Below are positions 1 through 8,864 of a DNA stretch of 32,514 bases, in pieces. The notes beneath the pieces were generated by a model. That model ran no database searches, was not told the DNA's origin, and saw only the letters and a list, made by a program, of their open reading frames with translations. Origin of the DNA: a virus; the IMG/VR virus record IMGVR_UViG_3300042472_000028, positions 1-32,514 of that record; one strand, given 5' to 3'. Position 1 is the first letter of the stretch. The number at the start of each line of letters is the position of its first letter. The translations under genes were made by a program, and so were the position numbers.

Positions 1-285
1 AAAAATCTAATAGCCTACGCAGAGGTTAAGGGTCGTATCCGTACAATGCACAACGCATACCCGCTTCCACTATCAGCAAGAAAGTTAGTTAAACTTATAG
101 ACAAAAGAATTATGCCCGTACTTATATGGGCGTGCGAAGATGGTATCATCTACGGTAAAGCCAATAAATTACAAGGAGAGATTAAGTGGGGAGGGAGACC
201 TCCCCGTGAAAACTCGTTCTCGGACTTAGAGATGATGGTGTACTATGATAAGCAGAAAGAACTTAAGTATGTTAGGTTCGTTTAG
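1..285 (+). CDS. Partial CDS (3' end), phage protein of unknown function
   Basis: The frame is open from the first base of the window to a TAG stop at 283-285, so this is the last 94 codons of a gene starting outside the window. An internal ATG at 46 exists, but the frame upstream of it stays open and protein-like. Visible features are an E-V-K tripeptide (about residues 8-10 of the visible part), then a helical stretch, a strand-like PVLIWACEDGIIYG segment and a GGRPPR loop. An ExK followed by strand-helix-strand would fit a PD-(D/E)XK nuclease, but the upstream acidic residue lies outside the window, so this is only a suggestion. It is the only plus-strand gene here and overlaps the 3' end of the minus-strand gene at 272-433 by 14 nt, so this is a convergent boundary. 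No clear terminator hairpin is visible between the two. Confidence 0.6.
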   Translation, partial: KNLIAYAEVKGRIRTMHNAYPLPLSARKLVKLIDKRIMPVLIWACEDGIIYGKANKLQGEIKWGGRPPRENSFSDLEMMVYYDKQKELKYVRFV

Positions 286-433
286 CCTCTTTTTTCTTTA
301 TAATCTTTTCTTGCTTTAGCATTGCAGCAGTTGGCTTCTTTCCACTACCTGCATTAGCACGGATGTTATCCCACAAACCACGCTTTGATGTAGAGCCATC
401 GGCTCTCTTAATCATTTTTAAACCTTCTTTCAT
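272..433 (-). CDS. Small basic conserved phage protein (53 aa)
   Basis: A short ORF starts with ATG at 433 and ends with TAA at 272-274. It begins 11 nt after the stop of the 2802-aa gene and is probably co-transcribed with it. The product is 53 aa and very Lys/Arg-rich (about one third), with a central RGLWDNIRANAGSGKKPT stretch and a charged C-terminal helix. Short proteins with an RGLWDNI-like motif occur in many Bacteroidetes and podovirus genomes, from memory and unverified. No enzymatic motif is visible. A basic peptide at the end of the ejection-protein cluster could bind DNA or virion proteins, but that is inference. The coding call rests on spacing, the intact frame and the recognised motif. 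Confidence 0.65.
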   Translation of the reverse strand: MKEGLKMIKRADGSTSKRGLWDNIRANAGSGKKPTAAMLKQEKIIKKKEAKRT

Positions 434-444
434 ACAATTTATAT

Positions 445-3400
445 TTAATTTTTACCAAATTTACTTGTTCCAAATCCACCTTTACTTTTACTTTGCGTTC
501 CACCAAATCCTGAAGAGCCAAATCCTTTTTTAGATTTAGGAGTATAGTCATACATCTCATCTTTCATTGCTCTCTCCAAGCTATCTTTTGTTTTCTTAAT
601 AGCTTTTTCTGCTTGCTTTGCATCAAAGTCAACAGCGTCAGGTCCGAATGTTCTATACCAAAGGTCGTAATCATAACGTTTCATATCCTCTTGGTTTTTA
701 AATCCTTGAAGTTTTTCAGATTCAACTTTCTTTTTATCTCCTTTAGTCTTCTCAGCTTTCTCAAGGTCTTTATACATATCTTTCATTACAGCCTTACGAA
801 TATCTTTATACAAAGGAATAAGACCTGCATTACCTAATACCTCAAGAGGAACCCTTACCTTAAGTTCTCTTTCACTCCTCGCAATAGCTTCTTCTTGTAC
901 TTTTTCTTTCTCTGTTGCTTTTTTAAAGATAAGAGCAGCAGTATTTAATGCAGGTGTATAAGAACCTCCCATATTCATAAGCAGTTTACCTAAATCTGTT
1001 TGTCTGCTATCGTCTCTTGGTATTAATGTATAAGCAATACCGTCTTTATACGGGTCATATTCTCCCTCTCTTAAAAAATCAAGGTATTTTTCATTTGCTT
1101 CTTCTATTCCATAGTTCAATACATTCTTAATAGCATTACCAAAGTCTCTTCCAATTAATAATGAACTAAATGCAGAAGCAAATGCTTGACCAAGTTTCTG
1201 CATAAATGACTTTTCTGTTTCAGGCTCATCATCATCAAAGAATAATCCCATAAGACCTGTGCCCATCATTTGAAGAACTAATCCATACAAAACCATACGT
1301 GTTGCAACCGCTCCAAGAACAGCACCACCTTGTTCCTTAGTCAATGAACCGTTACCAACCGCTGCATTAATAGCTGTACGTGCTGTAACGTATTCAAATA
1401 TCAAGAACTTTGTCATAAAGTTATTGAAGTTATTAAATGCTTTTAATGAAGAACTTTGGTCAGGTTTTACAGTTCCCTTTAAGATTCCCATAAATGGATT
1501 GTCTGTAGCTCCAACCATTACAGACCTTTCATCTGCAAGCTCGGTAGCTTTATCAAGAGCCTCTTTATTTTCTTCCATATATGCCTCATCATTTGCTGCA
1601 ATCTTATCAAAGTCAACTTCTTTGCCTGTTATATTTAAAAATTGATTAGCAAATGCTCCAAACCACATAGGTCTCATAGTAACCTTATCCGGTGTAGATA
1701 TTAAAGCATCAGCCTGAAGCTCAACTGCATTAACATATTTCTTACCGGATAAGTTATAAATCTGCTGAATTTTATTTTTTACAGGATTTTTTGATACAGC
1801 ACCTCTAATACCGCTTGCTTGACCTAATATTGACGTATCGACTAATCTTCCTGATAATGTATCTGTAGGGAATATTCTATTAGTTTGTTTACTTTTTAAG
1901 TTCTCCATTATCATAGGAGCATCAGAAGACATAATAACACCTCTGTATTTTACACCTGTAGCAAGTGCTTTAGGGTCACTAATTACTGCAAAGCCAATGT
2001 TTGAACTTAACTCAGATATAAACCTACTTGTTCCTGCAAGTACTGCACGGTATCCTTGTCTGCTTATATAATCAGAAGCTATATCGAAAAATGAATCTTG
2101 AGTGAATGTATTTGTCAATAATCCTTCAATAGTTTCTTCAAATGCAGCATTGATAGCATTTATTATTTGTCTTTTTTCTTTAGGCACTCTTCCTTTACTT
2201 TCTAAATTAGCAATGGTGCCATTGATTGTCTTACGAGCTGTACGTATTGGTCTTGTTAAATTGTAATCCATCAATACAAACTTAGCACCACGCTGAGCAC
2301 TTGCAAATACGTCAAAGTTCAATGGAGATACTTTACCTGTTCTCGCTATCAAAGACTTTGCTTTAGTAGATGGTCTCATCGCATTGTTATACTCAGTTAC
2401 AAACGCACTGCCTGATGTTAAATCATTTGGCTGATACTCGTGTAATACATTCAAGTGTACATAGTTATTCAATGGGTCAATCCTATCACCACGAATAATA
2501 GCTGCAGTAAATTCAGCCTTCTCTCTTAGTGATTCGTTTATACCACGAATATCTTTAATGGCATCTTTCTCAGCTTGATTAAATGAATTATACAATTTTT
2601 CGTTGTCAATGTTGCCATCAGGAGCAAATTCATTAAGTATTTTTTGCAGCATTTCTGCGTCACGTTCTCCAAATCGAGACTTGCCTGCGTCAATATGCTT
2701 GATGGTAGCTTTTAAATACTCAGATGCAGGATTTACTTCTTTATTCCCTTTGTTAGATTCAAATTCAAGCTGAACCATATAGGTCATCATCTTAAACTTA
2801 GACATTGTTGTCTTATTTGGGTCAAGTTTAAATGACTTTGAAACTTTTTGCTCTGCTTTCTCTAATATGTTTTGAACTCTATTTAATTGATTTTTAAATA
2901 TAGCAACAGCTTTTGCAGGCTCATTGAATAATGAATTAAATATTTCTTTCGTTTTAAAGTTTCCAAATAATTGGTCAATATAAAATAAAGGGTTTCTTCT
3001 AATCATTTCTAACACACCTGTTCTTCCTTGCATTGCAACTGCAGCTTTTACTTTTGAATACAACTGAGAGAACTTATACATCTTACCTTTCTCAACAGCG
3101 TTAGTTAAAACCTTATCATTATTAATTCCATCTAACTTCTCTAACATTATTTCTCCGTAGTGAGGTAAGTAGTTATTGTTAATGTTATCAATAACTTTAA
3201 GCAGGTTTTTTAATTCAGTATTGGTTAAGCCATCTACTGCGTCAGTACCAATAAGTCTGCTTAATTCTTTTACTGTATCTCTTTCATCTTTAGTAGAAAG
3301 ACCGGAGCCATCAATGGTAGATTTTTTTACTGCGTCAATTAGTTCTTTTCTTTCTGTCGCTAATTCTTCTTCAGTAAGTTCAGTCTCTTCAACCTGAGGA

Positions 3401-6400
3401 GCAATATCCTCTTTATATTTACGCATAGTATCTGCTTCCTTCTCGTCAATCTCTTTACCGTCAAGCATTTTTTTAATTGATGCTGCGTAGTCTAACTCGT
3501 CATCTTTAAATACTTTATTCTCAGAAGCATTGAATCTATCAGCTAACTCATCAGCTTTTGACTGCTCGTTGTCAATCTCATCAAGAATTGCTTGAACATC
3601 TTTAGTTACTGTAGACTTCTCGTCAAGCGTAAGCACTGCTTGTCTTGCACCAAACATATCAACTAATTCTAAGTAACGACCAAGATATTCATTAGGTATA
3701 AGTGTTGGATTCATAGAAAATAATTGATTTAATTTTCCAACTAAACCATCAGCAATACCAATCTTGGTAACAATATTTTTCTTAGCCATCTTCAACTTAC
3801 TCTTAGCTACATCAATCTTATCAGCATACTCTGCGTTTGCAAATACTTTAGCCATATAGTCAACAAAGTTTGACACTGAAATCTCATTAAGCATATTTAC
3901 TTTGCCAAATCTTGATACAATATTAGCGGCTTGGATTGATGTAATCTTTCCTTTTGATGCCATTTCTCTAATATCCTTAGCTAATTCCTTAGCTGCATCT
4001 CTTGATAAGTCTCTAATTTGCTTGATGACAAGCATCTTTTCTTCTCTTGATATATTGGTAATATCTTTTAATGCACCAAGTACACGCCCAATTGACACGG
4101 CACGCTTAGGGCTAACTCCCATTTTAAGCCTACTCTCACGCTCCATTATCTTTTTCTGTGCATCATTACTCTCTTTATAAATATCTGAGTTTCTAATAAA
4201 CGTATCTAAGTTAGATACTATCTTAGCGTCAGCTATATTTCTTGATTTTTGACGTGCAATTAAATCATCAGCCTTTACCATTAATGCATCATACTGAGAT
4301 TGAATAGGAACAATCTGACTAATGGCATTGATACCATCAATTACATCACGACTATTTACATTATTATCTTTGGCAACTCTTTTAATTGCATCTTGCAATA
4401 CAACACCTGCGTCAACCAATACCTTAATTGCTTTAATGATGGTCTTCATTATGGGCAATGCTATATTTACACCAAGATTTTCTTTCTCAAACTTGTTAAT
4501 ATCCTTAATTACTTGGTCAAGGCTGCTTGATATTTTCTTTAATGTAGTTTTATCGTTAGGGTCTAATGCAAGTAAATCATCTAATGCACCTGTTACTTGT
4601 TCTTCCACTGTAGGCTGAGCCTTTGCTTTAGCTTTAGCTTTTTTAGCTTCAACTTTAGCTTTTTCTTTAGCTTGCTTCTTTTGCTCTTTATCAAATTCTT
4701 TCTTCTGAATCTTATTATTCTTGTCAGCAAGTGCTTGCTTGGCTTCTCCTAATGTCTCAAATCCATCAAAATTAATCTCATTACCATCAATATCTGTTGC
4801 AGTAAATGAGAATATTTTATCTTCATCAGTAATTTTTGTTATTGTTCCAATAGGTTCACCATCTATATTACGTGCTTCAACGGTAAGTGATGAGATATAT
4901 GTTACAGTTCTTCCGCTATCAGTATCTTTTTCATCTTCAATATAGTCTATTGCGTTGTCTTTTGTAAACGCATCATTCTTAACCTCAGACGCTTTCATAG
5001 GAATAAACTGCTCTTCTTCTATCATAAGTACAGCTTCAGCTTGAACAGGTTTATAATCTATTAAAGATTGTGGAGCCTTACCATTATTGCCTACGTCCCA
5101 TTGTGATTTGTCAGCAGCATCTACATTATTTTTAAATGCTTCTACATCATTCATAAATGATTCAGCAAGTGTAGACTTTGGATTAGTAAATCCATCGTAG
5201 TATAAGTCACTTAACCTTGCAGCTTCATCTCTTAAAGTATCATCTACATTGGTATCTCTTTGAATTTCGTAGAAATAATGACCAAGCCCATCAGGTATAT
5301 TCCAACCAAGACGAGCACGTACTGCGTCTAATTTTTGTTTAGCTGTAGCTTTTTGTTTCTCATCTCCGGTAAATCCTTTGATGCCATCTTTAGCCAAATA
5401 GGCTTCATTAGTAATCACTTGAATTTCTGCAAGCGTACCATTAGATGTACGAATCTCAATAAGTCTTTTTGGATAACCTAGGTCCGTAGTCTCAGTGATT
5501 CTTCTTACTCCTGTATCACCCGGATACTTCTTGTCAATAAATTTAAATACTTTGTCAGCATTAGCGTCAGTATCTACTACTATATTTACACGTGAGCCAT
5601 CACCAAGTTTTTCGGTAAATGCATTATACCACCTGATAGCTTTAACAGATGCACGCTCGGCACGTTTGATTGGGAATGGAGATATGGATGCGTCAACTTT
5701 AGAGATAGCATCTTGAGCGATACCCTCTACCTCAGCCTTAGCGTCTTCATATAGTTTTTTATTTGCCTCAAATGTACGCTGTACAACGGGCTGTACCTTT
5801 TTAATTAAATCGTTAAATCTAGTTTGGTCTTCAGGAGATAATTTTTTGCCTTCTTTTTGAAGGTCTATTTCTTTTTGGCGTAAGTCAGCAAGTTCAACTG
5901 CAAGTGTTTCTACTTTTGTGGTTGACTCTTGGAACGCTTTAAGAACGTCACTCCTATCGTATTGTCTTGTTTGGTCATCGGTGCCTTCATTGGTTGCTCC
6001 TTGGTAAGAAGATTTCTTGATGCGAATGTCGAGCGAGCCATTTCCATTGCTTCCGAATACGGAAAAGACAGCGTTTTCTGTTGATTCAAGTCTTGATTTG
6101 TAATCTCTTTTTCGTTCTTCATATTGTTCATCTTTAGTTAAATTAATATCTTGGTCTTGCGTAAAAATTACTGATACCTGAAGTTCATTATTATTTATAT
6201 TAAATGCACCAATACCATTGTTTTCTAACTCTACAGACAGGTCTGACAATTGTTCGTCAGTTATTGGTTCAGCAAATGTATAAATAATTTGTGGATAATT
6301 AGTTAATCCATTACTATCTTTTTCAGAAAGAGGTGTATTTATTTTGCCATCAACCCATTCATCGTGCAACTCTGATTCAGTTTCCAATATAAATGCATCT

Positions 6401-8853
6401 TGAGAATACTTCTCTGCAAAGTCAAATAATAAATCGCTTAACTTTTTAGTATCAGCCTGAGGACTAACTGACAAAGTCATATTGAACGATGGTTCAAACT
6501 TCTTATCCCATAAACCACGCTTAGTATCTTTAAACTGAACAGCCACACCATCCACTTGTGCAACTGAGTCGATAATCTCCTGCTTGGTATCATTTAATAT
6601 TTGAGTCTCCGCAGTTTTTATTTTAGCAAGAACTTTAGGGTCTTTCTTTTTAGCGTATTGCTTAACAAGTTTGTCATAGTTCAATGACAACTTCTTAATC
6701 CTTTCAGTAATTGGACTAAATCCACGCACTGTAGCCGGAGTAATAAGGGCAGAGATGTCTCTAACAAACTTAGGTGCTTGTGTCTTTGAAGACACTTGCT
6801 GTGATTGTTTCCATTTCTTAAACCCTTCTATATCTGCTTTATTACCTAAGATATGAATTTGTTCGCTATTTGGTACTGAATATATCTTTTCCCCACCCAT
6901 TACCTCACTTGTTGTTCCATCTACTCCTTCATTCAAAACAAATCCTTCTCCTAAATTATTTACATTAAGAATAACCGGATATAAATTTTCTCCATATTGA
7001 ACGTTATCTTTTGTTTTAGAAAAATCAAAAAGATTACCTGTTTCTTTATTTCTTTTGGTATCATCAAACTCTTCAAACTTTTCATTGCTTCTATGATATA
7101 CTATGTCTTTTACTTTGCTATTTGGAAATATAGATTTAAGATAATTTGCATATTCTTGTTCAGTTCCTATATCTGATAAATTATTATTAGTATTGTGAAC
7201 CTCTTTAATTGGTGGCGTTACTTCTTGCGTCCCACTTTCAGGAGCGACTTCTTGGGTCCCTGTGGCAGCGACTTCAAGTCCTTGGTCTCCTTCGACCACT
7301 TGCTGCAATCCCACTTCGGGTTGTTCTGTGCGTAGCACGCTTTCATCTGTTGTTTGTTCTTGAATGGCATCTTGTTCTGTTTTAATTGGTTTACCAATAA
7401 CTTTATATGTAGTAGGTTTATATGGGTCTTCAGGCTCTACCTCTTCAACTGAAAACTCAATCTTTTTATATGTACTTGAAAGATTTTTAATTATACCTTC
7501 TGCTTGTTCTTTAGTTATATCATCCTGTGCAAGTTCAAGATTCCCGTCAGTAGATTCCATAAAATTATACTCTGCACTACCATAAGCTAAAGTTCTTGGC
7601 TTAGACTGCTCAAGAATATTAATAGTTTCTACAAACTTTTTATTGTTAGAGTCTACTTGCTCTACTTTCCCTTTTACATCTTGTATTGATTTATCTAACT
7701 GTTCTTTTTCCTCTGTTGTTGTAGCCCTTGCTCTTCTTCCTAATAAAGCCGTAAGCACACCATTCATTATTGCACCAACAGTTCCGCCAACTGCAGAAGC
7801 ATTACCCACACCGTCAAGTATTTCTTTTGTCGTACCATAAATTTGATTGGCACTTACATTCTCATATATATTCTGAATACCTTCAGTGATGGCTTCTTCG
7901 GAACCGCCAATAACCGCTCTTTTTAAAATTTCAACTCCTTTGTTCCCTACCAACGCCCTGTCTAATCTTTTAAACAACCCGTCTACAGGAAGCATTTCTA
8001 TTGGGTAGGAAACCAACGCATTTTGAATAGCATAAGTTAATGCTTCATTTTCTGTAGCCCCTTCATTTTTAGCTTGCTCATAAGATGGTGCAGCTACTTG
8101 AGAAATTGTTAACGCACCTTGAGGCGTAGCCATTCTTGATGCCAACCCCTTACCATAGTTTATAACTGACTCAAGTTTTGTTCCTTTCTTTGCTGCAGCC
8201 ATAGCTACTGTTTTGGCTCCTCCTGCTGTAAATCCTGATAGAATAATTGGAACCATTTCACCAATAGCCTTTGCAGTTTGTCCCCAAAAACCACTTGAAA
8301 TATCTTTATCCGTTGGGATTACTTCATCTAATAACTTTTTGTATTCTTGAGCACCCTTGTATATGGTAAACTTTGAAGCATCGGACTCTTCTACTGCTCC
8401 CGTCTTGGCTATTAAATTTTTTATTCCTGCAGTTGCTATTGATGCTGTTTCTAAAACATCTGCAGGGAATTTAACCGCACCCTTTCCTGCCGTCTTAAGT
8501 AAATCTCCTACAATATACCCAACGCCCTTACCTTCAAACTCGTCTGCGGGCTTATATTCTTTTGTTCTTTGCAAACCCGTCATCCCCATTGGACCAACAA
8601 TAACTGTTTCAGTAGGTTTTTGTGAAGCCAAAGAACCATTTGCCAAAGGAGATTCCGTACCGACTTTTTTTTTACCAACTAAAGATGAAAAGTCATCAGG
8701 CGTTTTTTGGTAACCTTTTTCTTTTACGTATGAATACATATCGTTAAAGACTTCATTATCGCTATGAAGTAACTGAACAAACTCTCCTTTACTTTTTGCA
8801 TAACCTTTTGAGACTGCTCTACTATATAAGTCATCAATTACTTGTTCGTCCAT
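445..8853 (-). CDS. Giant polyvalent internal virion/ejection protein (2802 aa) with ART-like and RelA/SpoT-like domains
   Basis: The largest gene in the window lies where T7-type phages encode gp16, after gp14-like and gp15-like genes. Residues 1-60 hold two copies of a helical unit (LYSRAVSKGYAKS and MYSYVKEKGYQKT). Residues ~188-223 and ~348-371 are Gly/Ala-rich hydrophobic segments that could contact membrane. A Glu/Gln/Val-rich linker (~510-555) precedes an ADP-ribosyltransferase-like domain (~565-685; VYHRS with H587, NSEQIHILG with E664/Q665). Residues ~785-920 form a mixed alpha/beta region of unknown function. Residues ~1055-1195 resemble a RelA/SpoT nucleotidyltransferase (AERASVKA, LGYPKRLIEIRTSNG, LAEIQVITNEAYLAKDG, GHYFYEIQRD). 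A Lys/Ala linker (~1385-1410) leads to over 1000 mostly helical residues, with a hydrophobic stretch at ~2512-2545 and a Phe/Gly/Lys-rich tail (~2776-2802). I see no lysozyme or transglycosylase motif. The ART call is fairly firm and the RelA/SpoT call likely. Ejection into the host is inferred from gene order. Confidence 0.85.
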   Translation of the reverse strand: MDEQVIDDLYSRAVSKGYAKSKGEFVQLLHSDNEVFNDMYSYVKEKGYQKTPDDFSSLVGKKKVGTESPLANGSLASQKPTETVIVGPMGMTGLQRTKEYKPADEFEGKGVGYIVGDLLKTAGKGAVKFPADVLETASIATAGIKNLIAKTGAVEESDASKFTIYKGAQEYKKLLDEVIPTDKDISSGFWGQTAKAIGEMVPIILSGFTAGGAKTVAMAAAKKGTKLESVINYGKGLASRMATPQGALTISQVAAPSYEQAKNEGATENEALTYAIQNALVSYPIEMLPVDGLFKRLDRALVGNKGVEILKRAVIGGSEEAITEGIQNIYENVSANQIYGTTKEILDGVGNASAVGGTVGAIMNGVLTALLGRRARATTTEEKEQLDKSIQDVKGKVEQVDSNNKKFVETINILEQSKPRTLAYGSAEYNFMESTDGNLELAQDDITKEQAEGIIKNLSSTYKKIEFSVEEVEPEDPYKPTTYKVIGKPIKTEQDAIQEQTTDESVLRTEQPEVGLQQVVEGDQGLEVAATGTQEVAPESGTQEVTPPIKEVHNTNNNLSDIGTEQEYANYLKSIFPNSKVKDIVYHRSNEKFEEFDDTKRNKETGNLFDFSKTKDNVQYGENLYPVILNVNNLGEGFVLNEGVDGTTSEVMGGEKIYSVPNSEQIHILGNKADIEGFKKWKQSQQVSSKTQAPKFVRDISALITPATVRGFSPITERIKKLSLNYDKLVKQYAKKKDPKVLAKIKTAETQILNDTKQEIIDSVAQVDGVAVQFKDTKRGLWDKKFEPSFNMTLSVSPQADTKKLSDLLFDFAEKYSQDAFILETESELHDEWVDGKINTPLSEKDSNGLTNYPQIIYTFAEPITDEQLSDLSVELENNGIGAFNINNNELQVSVIFTQDQDINLTKDEQYEERKRDYKSRLESTENAVFSVFGSNGNGSLDIRIKKSSYQGATNEGTDDQTRQYDRSDVLKAFQESTTKVETLAVELADLRQKEIDLQKEGKKLSPEDQTRFNDLIKKVQPVVQRTFEANKKLYEDAKAEVEGIAQDAISKVDASISPFPIKRAERASVKAIRWYNAFTEKLGDGSRVNIVVDTDANADKVFKFIDKKYPGDTGVRRITETTDLGYPKRLIEIRTSNGTLAEIQVITNEAYLAKDGIKGFTGDEKQKATAKQKLDAVRARLGWNIPDGLGHYFYEIQRDTNVDDTLRDEAARLSDLYYDGFTNPKSTLAESFMNDVEAFKNNVDAADKSQWDVGNNGKAPQSLIDYKPVQAEAVLMIEEEQFIPMKASEVKNDAFTKDNAIDYIEDEKDTDSGRTVTYISSLTVEARNIDGEPIGTITKITDEDKIFSFTATDIDGNEINFDGFETLGEAKQALADKNNKIQKKEFDKEQKKQAKEKAKVEAKKAKAKAKAQPTVEEQVTGALDDLLALDPNDKTTLKKISSSLDQVIKDINKFEKENLGVNIALPIMKTIIKAIKVLVDAGVVLQDAIKRVAKDNNVNSRDVIDGINAISQIVPIQSQYDALMVKADDLIARQKSRNIADAKIVSNLDTFIRNSDIYKESNDAQKKIMERESRLKMGVSPKRAVSIGRVLGALKDITNISREEKMLVIKQIRDLSRDAAKELAKDIREMASKGKITSIQAANIVSRFGKVNMLNEISVSNFVDYMAKVFANAEYADKIDVAKSKLKMAKKNIVTKIGIADGLVGKLNQLFSMNPTLIPNEYLGRYLELVDMFGARQAVLTLDEKSTVTKDVQAILDEIDNEQSKADELADRFNASENKVFKDDELDYAASIKKMLDGKEIDEKEADTMRKYKEDIAPQVEETELTEEELATERKELIDAVKKSTIDGSGLSTKDERDTVKELSRLIGTDAVDGLTNTELKNLLKVIDNINNNYLPHYGEIMLEKLDGINNDKVLTNAVEKGKMYKFSQLYSKVKAAVAMQGRTGVLEMIRRNPLFYIDQLFGNFKTKEIFNSLFNEPAKAVAIFKNQLNRVQNILEKAEQKVSKSFKLDPNKTTMSKFKMMTYMVQLEFESNKGNKEVNPASEYLKATIKHIDAGKSRFGERDAEMLQKILNEFAPDGNIDNEKLYNSFNQAEKDAIKDIRGINESLREKAEFTAAIIRGDRIDPLNNYVHLNVLHEYQPNDLTSGSAFVTEYNNAMRPSTKAKSLIARTGKVSPLNFDVFASAQRGAKFVLMDYNLTRPIRTARKTINGTIANLESKGRVPKEKRQIINAINAAFEETIEGLLTNTFTQDSFFDIASDYISRQGYRAVLAGTSRFISELSSNIGFAVISDPKALATGVKYRGVIMSSDAPMIMENLKSKQTNRIFPTDTLSGRLVDTSILGQASGIRGAVSKNPVKNKIQQIYNLSGKKYVNAVELQADALISTPDKVTMRPMWFGAFANQFLNITGKEVDFDKIAANDEAYMEENKEALDKATELADERSVMVGATDNPFMGILKGTVKPDQSSSLKAFNNFNNFMTKFLIFEYVTARTAINAAVGNGSLTKEQGGAVLGAVATRMVLYGLVLQMMGTGLMGLFFDDDEPETEKSFMQKLGQAFASAFSSLLIGRDFGNAIKNVLNYGIEEANEKYLDFLREGEYDPYKDGIAYTLIPRDDSRQTDLGKLLMNMGGSYTPALNTAALIFKKATEKEKVQEEAIARSERELKVRVPLEVLGNAGLIPLYKDIRKAVMKDMYKDLEKAEKTKGDKKKVESEKLQGFKNQEDMKRYDYDLWYRTFGPDAVDFDAKQAEKAIKKTKDSLERAMKDEMYDYTPKSKKGFGSSGFGGTQSKSKGGFGTSKFGKN
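6780..6795. repeat. 16-bp hairpin repeat, copy 1 (inside the giant gene)
   Basis: GTGTCTTTGAAGACAC is a 7-bp inverted repeat around TG. The identical 16-mer occurs at 20993-21008 and 28730-28745, always in the same orientation. Here the minus-strand reading encodes V-S-S-K-T just downstream of the ART-like domain. Confidence 0.8.
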
Positions 8854-8864
8854 TTTTTCAATTT

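Noticed and set aside
3902-4180. Plus-strand ORFs opposite the giant and other genes (example shown)
   Set aside because: These are antisense shadows rich in Ser/Leu/Ile, typical of reading the complement of Lys/Glu/Asp-rich coding sequence.
5910-6131. A 73-aa minus-strand ORF inside the giant gene in another frame
   Set aside because: It overlaps a long, well-supported frame on the same strand, with no leader or family resemblance.
8600-8853. N-terminal transglycosylase domain in the giant protein, as in T7 gp16
   Set aside because: No catalytic Glu/Ser-type SLT motif is visible. The N-terminus consists of short helical repeats.
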